Source: Sphingobium lactosutens DS20 (lineage in GTDB: Bacteria > Pseudomonadota > Alphaproteobacteria > Sphingomonadales > Sphingomonadaceae). From it: a DNA stretch of 64,000 nucleotides. A program made the position numbers and the translations under genes. The stretch covers positions 62,001 through 126,000 of the forward strand of contig NZ_ATDP01000109.1 in NCBI RefSeq assembly GCF_000445105.1, in the 5' to 3' direction. Positions 49,186-57,742 of this stretch are shown here, in pieces. Position 1 is the stretch's first letter, and every line of letters begins with the position of its first letter. Under the pieces are notes generated by a model, which saw nothing but the letters and a program-made list of their open reading frames with translations, made no database searches and was not told the origin of the DNA.

Positions 49186-51121
49186 CAATCGTCTCCGGGT
49201 CGGTTGCGACCACCGTGAAATGAAACTGCGATCCGCCCCCCTCGCGCGGCTCTAGATAAATGCGCCCGCCATTGGCCTCGACGATCGTCCGGCAGATCGA
49301 AAGCCCTAACCCCATGCCATCGCTTTTCGTCGTGACGAACGCCGTGAAAAGCTGGTCGGCGACATGCGCCGGGACGCCCGGCCCCGTGTCGGCAACCGTC
49401 ACCCGGATCATCCCCTTGCCATCGCGGCACGTCGAGACCCAGACCCGGCGATCGACTTCACTTACCATCGCCTCGACGGCGTTGCGAATGAGATTGATCA
49501 GGACCTGCTGGATCTGGACTTTGTCGACGAGGACCTGGCTCGCGCCGGGGTCGAACTGGAAATGGGACTGGACTCCCCTTTCCCTTGCGCCGATGAGGCC
49601 TAAAGCAGCCGCCTCGGTGATCAGCTCGGGCAGATTCTCAACCGTCTTCTCGACTTCGCCCCGGGCCACGAAATCGCGCAATCGCCGCACGATCTGGCCG
49701 GCACGGATCGCTTCCCCAGCAGCATCATTGAGCGCCTCCGAGATCATCGGCATGTCGTCGCGATTTCCTTCGGCGAGCAGGTCCCTGACCGCTTCGACAT
49801 AGTTCGCGACGGCCGTGATCGGCTGGTTCAACTCGTGCGCCAGTGTGGAGGCCATCGTCCCCATGGCGCTGACCCGGGCCACGTGAATGAGGTCGGATTG
49901 CAGCTCCTCCAGACGCTCCTGCGTCGCATGCTGCTCGGAGAGGTCACGAATGAATCCGGTGAAAACCCGTTGCTTGCCGCTGACTGCCTCGCCGACAGAC
50001 AGTTCCATCGGAAAGGTCGAGCCGTCCCGGCGACAGGCGAGTACCATCCGGCCGATGCCGATGATCCGCCGCTCGCCGGTCTCAAGATAGCCCCTGAGAT
50101 AGCCATCATGCCGGTCCTTGTCGGGGGACGGCATCAACCGGCTGACGTTGGAGCCCGTAATTTCGACTTCGGAATATCCGAACAGCTTCTCTGCAGCGGC
50201 GCTGAAAGAGATGATGCTGCCCTCCTCATCGATAACGATCATCGCGTCAGGCACGGTCGCCAATATCGAACGAAGATGCATGGCATTCGCCTTAAGCGCG
50301 GTTTCCGCCGCGCGCTCCTCGGTTGCGTCGCGCACGACCTTGCCGAACCCGCGGAGCGTTCCATCCTCGTTGCGCAGAGCTGTGATCGAGACATGGGCAA
50401 GGAACTCCGACCCGTCCTTGCGCACGCGCCAGTCGTCCTCCTCGAACTTGCCGAGATCCTGCGCCCGAGCCAGATCATGCGCCGGCTTGCCGGCATCAAC
50501 AGCGTCCGCTGGATAAAAGATCGCGCAATGCTCGCCCACCACCTCGAGTTCGCTCCAGCCCTTCAGCCGCTCGGCTCCCTCGTTCCAGATCGTGACAACG
50601 CCCTCCGGATCGAGCATGTAGATCGCATAGCCCTGCGCCCCGTCAATCAGCAGCCCAAGCTCCTCGGCCGCCGCCGCCCCCGCCTGCAGGCGGACGGCAA
50701 CACGCTCATTGTCCTTCCGGGACCTGCGTTGCCACGGAGCATTTCCCGCCGCGAACAGGATGATTCCTCCGGCGAGGACGAGCGCGGTCGCAACGCTGAT
50801 GGGGTCGAAGATGGTCGAAGGTTCGGCGATTTCGAACCCGATGCCAGCGAGGATCGATAACAGCGCGGCGATCAGCGCCTGGCGTGGCCCGCCGGCGACC
50901 GCCGCGATCAGAACGGCAAGGCAGAACACGAAATAGGGCTCTCCCGCGACGAGCCAGGGCTTGAGCGTATAGCGGGCGACAATTGCCGCCAGAACGATCG
51001 CCACTGTGATCGAGGCGAGGAGCCAGACGCGCCGGGTTTGTCTCGGGACGCCGATGGTCATCCCCGCGAAAGGTCCCGAGGAATTATCCCGACGAATCGT
51101 GTCGCGTTGCGGAAACTGCAT
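49175..51121 (-). CDS. fixL: FixL-type oxygen-sensing histidine kinase (membrane, two PAS, heme-binding)
   Basis: This 648-residue kinase has about four membrane helices (residues 32-128), PAS1 (155-270) and PAS2 (280-395). PAS2 is very like heme PAS domains of rhizobial FixL: the proximal His338 is in SPDKDRHDGYLRGYL and the distal Arg358 in GERRIIGIGRMV, so heme and O2 sensing are likely. HisKA carries His429 (STLAHELNQPITAVANYVEA) and HATPase has NLIRNAVEAM, DTGPGVP and GMGLGLSICRTIV. An alternative start at 51061 exists. Low oxygen should switch the kinase on towards FixJ. Confidence 0.94.
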   Translation of the reverse strand: MQFPQRDTIRRDNSSGPFAGMTIGVPRQTRRVWLLASITVAIVLAAIVARYTLKPWLVAGEPYFVFCLAVLIAAVAGGPRQALIAALLSILAGIGFEIAEPSTIFDPISVATALVLAGGIILFAAGNAPWQRRSRKDNERVAVRLQAGAAAAEELGLLIDGAQGYAIYMLDPEGVVTIWNEGAERLKGWSELEVVGEHCAIFYPADAVDAGKPAHDLARAQDLGKFEEDDWRVRKDGSEFLAHVSITALRNEDGTLRGFGKVVRDATEERAAETALKANAMHLRSILATVPDAMIVIDEEGSIISFSAAAEKLFGYSEVEITGSNVSRLMPSPDKDRHDGYLRGYLETGERRIIGIGRMVLACRRDGSTFPMELSVGEAVSGKQRVFTGFIRDLSEQHATQERLEELQSDLIHVARVSAMGTMASTLAHELNQPITAVANYVEAVRDLLAEGNRDDMPMISEALNDAAGEAIRAGQIVRRLRDFVARGEVEKTVENLPELITEAAALGLIGARERGVQSHFQFDPGASQVLVDKVQIQQVLINLIRNAVEAMVSEVDRRVWVSTCRDGKGMIRVTVADTGPGVPAHVADQLFTAFVTTKSDGMGLGLSICRTIVEANGGRIYLEPREGGGSQFHFTVVATDPETIDDG

Positions 51122-51153
51122 GGATGCAAGGCTTCATTGCCGTGTTGTCGGCA

Positions 51154-51211
51154 CGTCATGACTTTTGCGGAACAATCCGCGGATAGCCTGTCCGGTCGCC
51201 AAGTCATGACG
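51154..51211. promoter_or_regulatory. Pair of inverted GTCATGAC elements upstream of fixL
   Basis: CGTCATGACTT (51154-51164) and AAGTCATGACG (51201-51211) are perfect inverted copies of 11 bases, each containing the palindrome GTCATGAC. Their centres are 48 bp apart and lie about 37 and 85 bp before the kinase start. Such spacing suits two regulator dimers on the promoter. Confidence 0.5.
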
Positions 51212-51497
51212 CACTCCGATGGCCCGCCCCGCCAGCCGGGACGGTTGATCGCGCGCAAACATAGGAAAACGCGCCCTGCGTATTTCCCGAAGGTATTGCA
51301 TTTCGCAGGCCGCCCGACCGGAAGCCGAGAGCCTATGTTCAACGCGCCAATTGCGTGCCTTTCCTCACGATCAAGATCGGAAAATGCACGGCTTGGCTAT
51401 GATATTTGGCGGCGCGTGTCCACAGGATACGACGAAACCAATCGAGATCAAATGAGCCCGGACACCTTGCCATAGGCGCAAGGGCCAGGAGCACGAA

Positions 51498-51511
51498 CTA
51501 CGTAACCTTAC
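51498..51511 (+). promoter_or_regulatory. FixJ-type box candidate upstream of sufC (CTACGTAACCTTAC)
   Basis: The 14-mer CTACGTAACCTTAC is identical, and in the same orientation relative to the gene, to the site before the microprotein-USP pair at 62582-62595. Its TACGTA core is centred 67 bp before the sufC start. Confidence 0.6.
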
Positions 51512-51568
51512 AGATATTCCGCTCCCAGGTGGCATGCGAGCTTCGCTCTTCCCAAAGGAGCGAAAGCA

Positions 51569-52315
51569 TTGACAGAACCCCTTCTCGAAATCCGGGATCT
51601 CCATGCCGTGGCCGGGACCACTCCCGTGCTGCACGGCGTCAGTCTCGTGATCCCGGCGGGGGAGACCCATATATTGTTCGGGCCCAATGGATCGGGCAAA
51701 TCCTCGCTGCTCGCCACCATCATGGGCCTCGCGCCCTATCGGGTCACCGGCGGCCATATCCGGTTCAAGGGCCGGCCGATCGAGGCCATGCCCGTCGATG
51801 ACCGCGCACGGCTTGGTCTCGGCATGGCATTCCAGCGCCCGCCGGGGATCGACGGCGTCACCGTTGAGGCGTTCACCGCAGCGATCGGATCGGCCGATCT
51901 GCTGGAAAAGGAAGCGGCTGCGCTCGACTTCAGGGGTTTTGAGGAGCGTGACGTCAATGTCGGCTTCTCGGGCGGTGAGATCAAGCGCTGGGAAATCTTG
52001 AAGCTCTTCCTCAAGCGCCCGGATCTGTGCCTGTTCGATGAACCCGAAAGCGGTGTCGATCTCGAGCATATCGCGGCCGTCGGCCGGGCAATCGACCGCC
52101 TGTTGGGCGCGAACACGCCCAATGACCCCCAGCGCACGGCACTGGTGATCACCCACACCGGCTTCATTCTCGATTACATCCACGCCGACATGGGTCATCT
52201 TATGGTCGATGGCCGGATCCTTGGCTCCGCCGACCCCCTCGCCCTTTTCCGCCACATCAAGACACATGGCTATTCGCTGCCCGCGCTAACCGCCGCGGGC
52301 GATCCGTCCATCTAA
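51569..52315 (+). CDS. SufC-like ATPase of a two-gene SUF-type system
   Basis: This 248-residue soluble ABC ATPase is related to SufC. It has Walker A GPNGSGKSSLL, a Q-loop near FQRPPGIDGV, the SufC-type signature NVGFSGGEIKRWEILKLFLK, Walker B LCLFDEPESGVDLEHI and the H-loop LVITHTGFIL. The start is TTG at 51569 with AAGGAG 9 bp upstream. It is immediately followed by a SufB-like gene. In SUF systems SufC drives SufB for iron-sulphur cluster assembly. No sufS, sufE, sufD or sufA is near, so the pair resembles minimal SUF-like (SmsCB-type) systems. Confidence 0.88.
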   Translation: MTEPLLEIRDLHAVAGTTPVLHGVSLVIPAGETHILFGPNGSGKSSLLATIMGLAPYRVTGGHIRFKGRPIEAMPVDDRARLGLGMAFQRPPGIDGVTVEAFTAAIGSADLLEKEAAALDFRGFEERDVNVGFSGGEIKRWEILKLFLKRPDLCLFDEPESGVDLEHIAAVGRAIDRLLGANTPNDPQRTALVITHTGFILDYIHADMGHLMVDGRILGSADPLALFRHIKTHGYSLPALTAAGDPSI

Positions 52316-52330
52316 GCAAGGAGCTTTACC

Positions 52331-53443
52331 ATGGCCACGCTTCCAGACGCCGATATCACGCCCGAAGAACAGCAGCAGCTAGCGCCCGTCGGCTACAGCA
52401 TCGAAGGCGAACATAGCGGCACCTGTGTGCTCGTGAACCAGGAGGTCCGCCACATTGCGGTCAACGATCCCGACGTGGAGATTCTGCCTCTCAAGGAAGC
52501 GCTCGATCGCTATGACTGGGTGCAGGATCTCATGTTCAACCTGATCGACCCGGCCGAAAACGAGCATGTCGCACAGGCTGCCGAAAGCCGCCACGCGCCC
52601 GTCGGACATTTCATTCGTGTCCGCAAGGGCGCGAAGGTGTCGCTTCCCATACAGGTCTTCACCTTGCTCGAAACACCCCAGGGCCGGCAGTTCCATCACA
52701 ATATCACCGTGATCGAGGAAGGCGCGCAGGTCGATATGATCTCGGGCTCCGCGGTTCCGCCCGCAGTTCATGCCGGCCACCACGTCTCGATCTCCGAGTC
52801 ATATTTGCGCGAGGGCGCGACCTGTCGCTCGGTCTCGATCGAGCGGTGGGGCCCTGCGATGGAGGTGCACAGCTACGCCCGCACGCATATCGGCAAGAAC
52901 GCCCGGGTGATCGAAAGCAACATCCAGGTCTCGCCGCTCAAGCGACATTACTCCCAGAGCCGAACGATTGTCGAAGAGGGCGGCGTCTCCAACGATCAGT
53001 CGGTGATATTCGCGCCGAACGGCACCGAACGGATCATGGAAAGCGAAATCCGTCTTGCGGGAACAGGCGCTCGGTCCGACAGCATCACGCGTATGGTGAC
53101 CGGCGGCGGGAGCATTTCCAATCGCACCACGCTTGTCGGCGAGGGCAAGGACACCCGCGGGTTCCTGGGATGCAATGGCCTCAAGCTCACCGACGAAGGC
53201 GAAATCCTGTCGGTTCCGGCGTTGCTGGCCCGGAGCGCCGAGGCACAGCTGTCCCATGAGGCATCGATCGGAATGATCGGGCAGGACAAGCTCTCCTATC
53301 TCATGGCGAGCGGGATGAGCGAAGACGCGGCGCGCGACCTCATCATCCAGGGCTTCTTCAATCTCGACGCCCAGCAGCTGCCCGAGGCGATTCGCGTCGA
53401 AGTCAGCCGCACCATCGCGGCCGCGAACTCCGGTGCGATGTAG
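52331..53443 (+). CDS. SufB/SufD-family scaffold, SufB-like in key residues
   Basis: This 370-residue protein of the SufBD fold (right-handed beta-helix core) starts 15 bp after the SufC-like gene. It is shorter than SufB (about 495) and lacks its N-terminal part. The C-terminal region keeps Cys281 in TRGFLGCNGLKL and His309-Glu310 in AQLSHEASIGMI. These align with the Cys and Glu that SufB needs for cluster assembly, followed by the SufC-binding helix (MSEDAARDLIIQGFF). It is thus closer to SufB than to SufD. It probably forms a B2C2 complex with the upstream ATPase; whether it builds general or special clusters is unknown. Confidence 0.87.
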   Translation: MATLPDADITPEEQQQLAPVGYSIEGEHSGTCVLVNQEVRHIAVNDPDVEILPLKEALDRYDWVQDLMFNLIDPAENEHVAQAAESRHAPVGHFIRVRKGAKVSLPIQVFTLLETPQGRQFHHNITVIEEGAQVDMISGSAVPPAVHAGHHVSISESYLREGATCRSVSIERWGPAMEVHSYARTHIGKNARVIESNIQVSPLKRHYSQSRTIVEEGGVSNDQSVIFAPNGTERIMESEIRLAGTGARSDSITRMVTGGGSISNRTTLVGEGKDTRGFLGCNGLKLTDEGEILSVPALLARSAEAQLSHEASIGMIGQDKLSYLMASGMSEDAARDLIIQGFFNLDAQQLPEAIRVEVSRTIAAANSGAM

Positions 53444-53485
53444 ACTGGAAGCGGCGACGGGGTGAGGAAAAGCCGGGAGATAGAC

Positions 53486-54064
53486 ATGGCACGGCGCAGG
53501 ATTCTTATCGTCGACGGGCATCCGGACGCCGACCCCGTGCATTTCGTGCACGCTTTAGCCTCGGCCTATGCCGATGGCGCGACAGCCCACGACGTGAGAG
53601 CCCTGCGGATTGCAGATTTGGAGTTCCCCGTCCTGCGCAATCCCAAGGAGTGGATAGGGCAGCCGCCGCCACAGTCGATCCTGACCGCGCAAGACCAGAT
53701 CAAATGGGCCGAGCATCTTGTGATCCTCTACCCGCTCTGGCTCGGAGATATGCCGGCTCTGGTGAAAGCCTTTCTGGAGCAGACCCTCAGACCGGAGTTC
53801 GCGTTCCGATACGGCAGCGCACGGATGCCTCAGAAACTGCTCACCGGCCGCTCGGCGCGTGTGATTGTGACCATGGGCATGCCGGGTTACTTCTATGAAC
53901 TTTTCTATCGCGCGCACAGCGTGAAGAGTTTCGAACGCAATATCCTCAAATTCGTGGGTATTTCCCCCGTCAAGCGGACGATCGTTGGAGAGGTGGAAGC
54001 GGGCGACCGAAAACGCCAGCGCTGGCTCGACAAGATCGAAGCTTTGGGCGCGGCTGGCGTCTAG
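53486..54064 (+). CDS. Flavodoxin-fold NAD(P)H dehydrogenase (quinone) family protein
   Basis: This 192-residue protein of the KefF/MdaB/NQO group has RILIVDGHPDADPVHFVHAL for FMN or FAD phosphate binding, then HLVILYPLWLGDMPALVKAF and VTMGMPGYFYELFYRAHSVK, the family signature. The ATG at 53486 has GGGAGA upstream. It follows the SufB-like gene by 42 bp and is probably in the same operon; an electron-transfer role in cluster chemistry is conceivable but inferred only from position. Confidence 0.87.
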   Translation: MARRRILIVDGHPDADPVHFVHALASAYADGATAHDVRALRIADLEFPVLRNPKEWIGQPPPQSILTAQDQIKWAEHLVILYPLWLGDMPALVKAFLEQTLRPEFAFRYGSARMPQKLLTGRSARVIVTMGMPGYFYELFYRAHSVKSFERNILKFVGISPVKRTIVGEVEAGDRKRQRWLDKIEALGAAGV

Positions 54065-54707
54065 AACGATTGCGCACTGGATGATCAACCGTTCGATCTC
54101 AGGCGATCACTAGACGGTCTAAGGGTTGTCTAAACTAGCTGGATGTGGATGCTGGTCCTCCTTTCTTGCCCCCCGCATCGAGGTGAGCCTCCGGTGCCCG
54201 TCAGGCTTCTGTTTCCATTCGACCGACGATCACGAATACTCGGCCGTTGCTTCCGAAGCCGAACCCTGTCGGTGCGTGCGACGCATCAAAGGGTCGGTTC
54301 GGGCATGATTCAAACGGTACACACACACTTTCTCTCGGCTTCGCGCACCGGGCCTTGCAAAACGTCACGACGATCCGCTCCCTGCTCTGAGGCAGAGCAG
54401 TAGTGTTCCATCATCCGCGATCGTCGAACGCGCCTTAAGGATAACTCGGGACCGCGAAGCCATGGCCATGTTTTCGCGGTCCCAGCCACTACCCGGATGC
54501 ACTTCCGGCCCCCGACGAGATCGAGCTCGTCGCCTTCCAGATTTAAAATCCCTGGAAGCCATTGGGCCCTGTCTTGGCACGGCAGGATTTCGCTATGCTG
54601 CCATCCTGCTACTCTATCCCGTCAAAGTCTTGCCAAGTGCTCGCAATCTTGAGCGTATTGGGCATGCTTGAGAACATCAGTCCAACCGGCTGGAAGAAAG
54701 ATTGCGA
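54065..54707. other. 643-bp region without a supported gene
   Basis: Short open frames on both strands lack domains and start signals. TAGAC-G-GTCTA at 54111-54121 is a perfect short palindrome with the same half-site as the element at 1000-1013. The right end should hold the promoter of the AraC gene. The lower gene density may mark an old rearrangement joint. Confidence 0.35.
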
Positions 54708-55565
54708 ATGGCCGACATAAATCGGGAAGAGGCGCTCGATCCTCAACAAGTACCCCGTGAAGTATTTGCTTTCGGCGGCGAACTCGTGACCCAGGGCCTG
54801 GAACAGCCGCCGCATCATCATCGCAAGGCGCAACTCATCATGGGCCTACGGGGCTTGGTGACCTGTGAGGTAGCAAAGGGCTTGTGGATGGTTCCGCCGC
54901 ATTGCGCCCTGTGGATTCCGGGTGGCATGGAACACAGCGTCCGCGCCATCGGTGAAGTCTGCCTTTACGTCCTGTTCGTCGATCCCGACGCTGCAGACGA
55001 TATGGCTGCCGAGTGCTGTACGGTATCGATCTCTCCGCTCCTGCGCGAGCTTGTCATCGGCGTGGCCGCATTGCCCGCATTGTATCACCGAGATGGCCCT
55101 GAGGGACGCCTCGTACGCACGATGCTCGATACGCTTGCCGCAGCACCTGTTGAGCGGCTTCATCTGCCGCTGCCGACCGATCCTCGTCTGCGAAAGATTG
55201 CCGAGGGCTTCATCGCGAATCCGGTCTCGCGCTTGACGATCGGGGAATGGGCGCGGCGTGTCGTCATGAGCGAGCGAAGCCTGTTCCGGCTCATCCATCG
55301 CGAAATCGGCATGACCTTCGGTCGATGGCGTCAGCAGGTTCAGATCATGTCGGCGTTGGAGCGCCTGACGGCCGGCGACGCTGTACAATCGGTCGCATTC
55401 GACCTCGGCTACGAAAGCGCAAGCGCCTTCATCACCATGTTCAGAAAAGCCATGGGCCAACCCCCCGCCAGATATCTTGCGGCGCAGCGCGATAAGCTGA
55501 GAGCCGGTGCAGACATCGGGCGGCCGGACTATCTCGCTTCCGAGAACTGGGGGCGATCGGCATAG
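54708..55565 (+). CDS. AraC-family transcriptional regulator with cupin sensor
   Basis: This 285-residue regulator has an N-terminal cupin domain (PPHHHRKAQLIMGLRGLVTC, then PPHCALWIPGGMEHSVRAIG) of the AraC/NimR type. The two C-terminal helix-turn-helices read TIGEWARRVVMSERSLFRLI and DAVQSVAFDLGYESASAFIT, ending in FRKAMGQPPARYLAAQRD. The ATG at 54708 has GGAAGAAAG upstream. Its last 37 bp overlap the end of the convergent monooxygenase gene, which it may control. Confidence 0.9.
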   Translation: MADINREEALDPQQVPREVFAFGGELVTQGLEQPPHHHRKAQLIMGLRGLVTCEVAKGLWMVPPHCALWIPGGMEHSVRAIGEVCLYVLFVDPDAADDMAAECCTVSISPLLRELVIGVAALPALYHRDGPEGRLVRTMLDTLAAAPVERLHLPLPTDPRLRKIAEGFIANPVSRLTIGEWARRVVMSERSLFRLIHREIGMTFGRWRQQVQIMSALERLTAGDAVQSVAFDLGYESASAFITMFRKAMGQPPARYLAAQRDKLRAGADIGRPDYLASENWGRSA

Positions 55566-56752
55566 GCAGGGAGCGCGAAATCATCCGTTATGCGTTTTGC
55601 GCGTCCGGCGTCGCTGGGTAACAGCAAGGCCTGCGCGATACCGCTGGCGAACAGCCTCTGTGCCGCATGCGTGAGCAATATGCCGATCCGGCTCTTCGGA
55701 TGAAACAGGCGGATCACAGTCGGACTGAGCTGCTTCTGGGCAGCTTCGACATAAGGTCGGACAAGCGCATCGTAAGCTGCGAACGCATCTGCGTGGTCGT
55801 CATGCCGGTCGATCTCACCCGCCAGCACGTAAGCGCCGACCAGTGCCAGCGCGCATCCCGCGCCCGTGAAGGGCGTTGGGCAATATGCAGCATCGCCGAG
55901 CAACACGAAGCGCCCTTTCGCCCAACTGGATGCCTGCACCTGGCTCATCGGGCCGAAATAGATATCGCCCACGCCGTCCAGCTCCGATGCGACGCGCCGG
56001 GCAATGCTGCCACGGCCGCTCAGGGCTTCGCGCAGCAAGGCCTTGTTGTCGGCAACGTCGCCCGGAGGCGCATCGGGTTCGTCCCTGATGAAGGTTAGCA
56101 GCACCGTCGTCTCGCTGTCATGCCCCGGCCGCAAGGTGATGAAGGTTCCGCCGATGCCGTTGACCGTATGGGCCCAACCGTCGTCCTCCGGCCGGCGCGG
56201 GATGCGGAAGAACGCCATATAGGCGCCGAGATACCGGAAGCGGGTCTGCTCGCGCAGCACCATGGCCCGCGTCGCCGATCCGATCCCTTCCGCGCAGATT
56301 ACCAGCTCGAACGTCTCGACGCTGCCGTCGGTGAAGGCGACGACCATGCCGTCCGCCATTTCCTCGAGGGCCGCGACCGCAGTTCCGAAGCGGTAATCGC
56401 ATAGGCTTTTTGTTGCGTCGAACAGGATGGCGGCGAGATCGCCGCGCAGGATTTCGAAGTCGCTGGTGAGGCCGCCGAACGCGCCCCGGGGATAGACGGC
56501 GATCACCCTGCCCTTCGCATCGAGATACTTCTGGCCTCGTTCACGCGTGTTGCTGGCGTCGATCCGCTCTGCCAGCCCCATCCTGCCAATGACCGTCTGG
56601 CCGGCACCCTTGATGTCCACGTTCTGCCCGCCGTCCCGCAAGGTGGTCGCACGCTCTGCGATGACGACTTGATAACCGTAGCGCGTCAGCCACCAGGCGC
56701 ATGCTGGTCCGGCAATGCCCGCACCGCATATGAGGATCTTGCGAGCTTCCAT
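55529..56752 (-). CDS. FAD-dependent monooxygenase (TetX/PHBH-like)
   Basis: This 407-residue class A flavin monooxygenase has an N-terminal GxGxxG dinucleotide motif (KILICGAGIAGPACAWWLTR), a DG region (VICAEGIGSATRAMV) and the GD motif contacting FAD ribose (GRFVLLGDAAYCPTPFTGAG). It hydroxylates aromatic or polycyclic substrates with NAD(P)H; tetracycline-modifying TetX belongs to the same fold, but no drug specificity can be assigned. GGAG precedes the ATG. Confidence 0.9.
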   Translation of the reverse strand: MEARKILICGAGIAGPACAWWLTRYGYQVVIAERATTLRDGGQNVDIKGAGQTVIGRMGLAERIDASNTRERGQKYLDAKGRVIAVYPRGAFGGLTSDFEILRGDLAAILFDATKSLCDYRFGTAVAALEEMADGMVVAFTDGSVETFELVICAEGIGSATRAMVLREQTRFRYLGAYMAFFRIPRRPEDDGWAHTVNGIGGTFITLRPGHDSETTVLLTFIRDEPDAPPGDVADNKALLREALSGRGSIARRVASELDGVGDIYFGPMSQVQASSWAKGRFVLLGDAAYCPTPFTGAGCALALVGAYVLAGEIDRHDDHADAFAAYDALVRPYVEAAQKQLSPTVIRLFHPKSRIGILLTHAAQRLFASGIAQALLLPSDAGRAKRITDDFALPAYADRPQFSEAR

Positions 56753-56940
56753 GATTTCTCCATGATATGGAATTTTGCCTCGCGGGTTTAGCCGCTTGTT
56801 GCGCTCAAGTCCTTGGGACGGACTGCCAATTCATCACCTGATCCTGCCATTTTCGGCGTCATACCGTGAGAGCTATTGAACCAAAGAAGTCGCTGTCTTT
56901 CGAATGTCGGAGTTCGCTGCTATCAGCCAAGCTGGCCGCG

Positions 56941-57654
56941 TCAGCGTTCCGCGATCCTGCGCAGCAGTTCATCGAGCAGGTGGCGCTCACCCGGCGACAG
57001 CGCGGTCACGTCGTCCAACTGACCTCGCAAGGTTGTTGCCGCGCCCGCTGCACCATTTCGAGGCATCGGCGAAGCATCGGTAAGGATCGCCGTCAGGATG
57101 GCCTCGCGTGCGGCATCCGACAGCCCCTCGCGCTCAACGGGCGCCTTGTCGATCAGGATCATGACGATCCCGCTTGCCGCAGCACGCATGAGGTCGACGG
57201 CACGTTCCTCGCTAACCCGAAGTCGGCCTTCGCGTGCGATTTTGCGCATCAGGTCGCGCAGAACGGCGTACCCGCCTTCGGCAATCACGGAGATGGCGCC
57301 GTGGCGATCAGCGTTCATAAGGCGGTAGATGGCGGGGTGGGCCAGGCCGAATGCTACATGCGCATCCCAACCGTCGCGCAGTGCGCTTACCCCGTCGGCC
57401 GGCGCCTCGCGCGCAGTCTTTTCGGTGACATAGGTTCGCAGGACATGCTCGGCGACCGCTTCGACCAGGCCCTTCTTGTCCCCGAACAGGCGGTAGATCG
57501 TCGGACCTTGCGTTCCCGCCCTGGCGGCCACGGCGCGGGTGGTAAGGGCATCGATCCCGCCCTCATCTAACAGGCTCGCGGCCGCTACAAGGATATTGGC
57601 ACGGTGGTCTGTCGGGTTGTCGGTGCCGGTCGCTTCCATGACATTCGTTACCAT
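56941..57654 (-). CDS. TetR/AcrR family regulator divergent from an NmrA-type gene
   Basis: This regulator has about 237 residues. The DNA-binding domain reads ASLLDEGGIDALTTRAVAAR, then GTQGPTIYRLFGDKKGLVEA. The C-terminal domain contains HPAIYRLMNADRHGAISVIA, as in TetR_C33-like members. An ATG at 57639 is an alternative start. It is divergent from the NmrA-type/flavoprotein operon with 88 bp between, and a palindrome lies there. Confidence 0.87.
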   Translation of the reverse strand: MVTNVMEATGTDNPTDHRANILVAAASLLDEGGIDALTTRAVAARAGTQGPTIYRLFGDKKGLVEAVAEHVLRTYVTEKTAREAPADGVSALRDGWDAHVAFGLAHPAIYRLMNADRHGAISVIAEGGYAVLRDLMRKIAREGRLRVSEERAVDLMRAAASGIVMILIDKAPVEREGLSDAAREAILTAILTDASPMPRNGAAGAATTLRGQLDDVTALSPGERHLLDELLRRIAER

Positions 57655-57675
57655 TGAACACGCCGGACGGCTATC

Positions 57676-57687
57676 ACTGCTTGCAGT
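57676..57687. promoter_or_regulatory. ACTGC-TT-GCAGT operator-like palindrome
   Basis: This perfect 12-bp palindrome lies in the 88-bp region between the divergent tetR and NmrA-type genes. CTATCA (57671) and TGATAG (57701) form a wider inverted pair around it. It is the likely target of the adjacent TetR protein. Confidence 0.5.
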
Positions 57688-57742
57688 TGATTGTTTCCAT
57701 TGATAGCATGATTTATGTAATCACTGATACTAGGACTATGAC

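Larger units (their letters stand above)
51122..51568. other. Divergent promoter region between fixL and sufC
   Basis: These 447 bp hold no supported gene. They contain two GTCATGAC palindromes near fixL (51154-51211) and a CTACGTAACCTTAC element near sufC (51498-51511), listed separately. The layout is a two-way control region. Confidence 0.45.
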
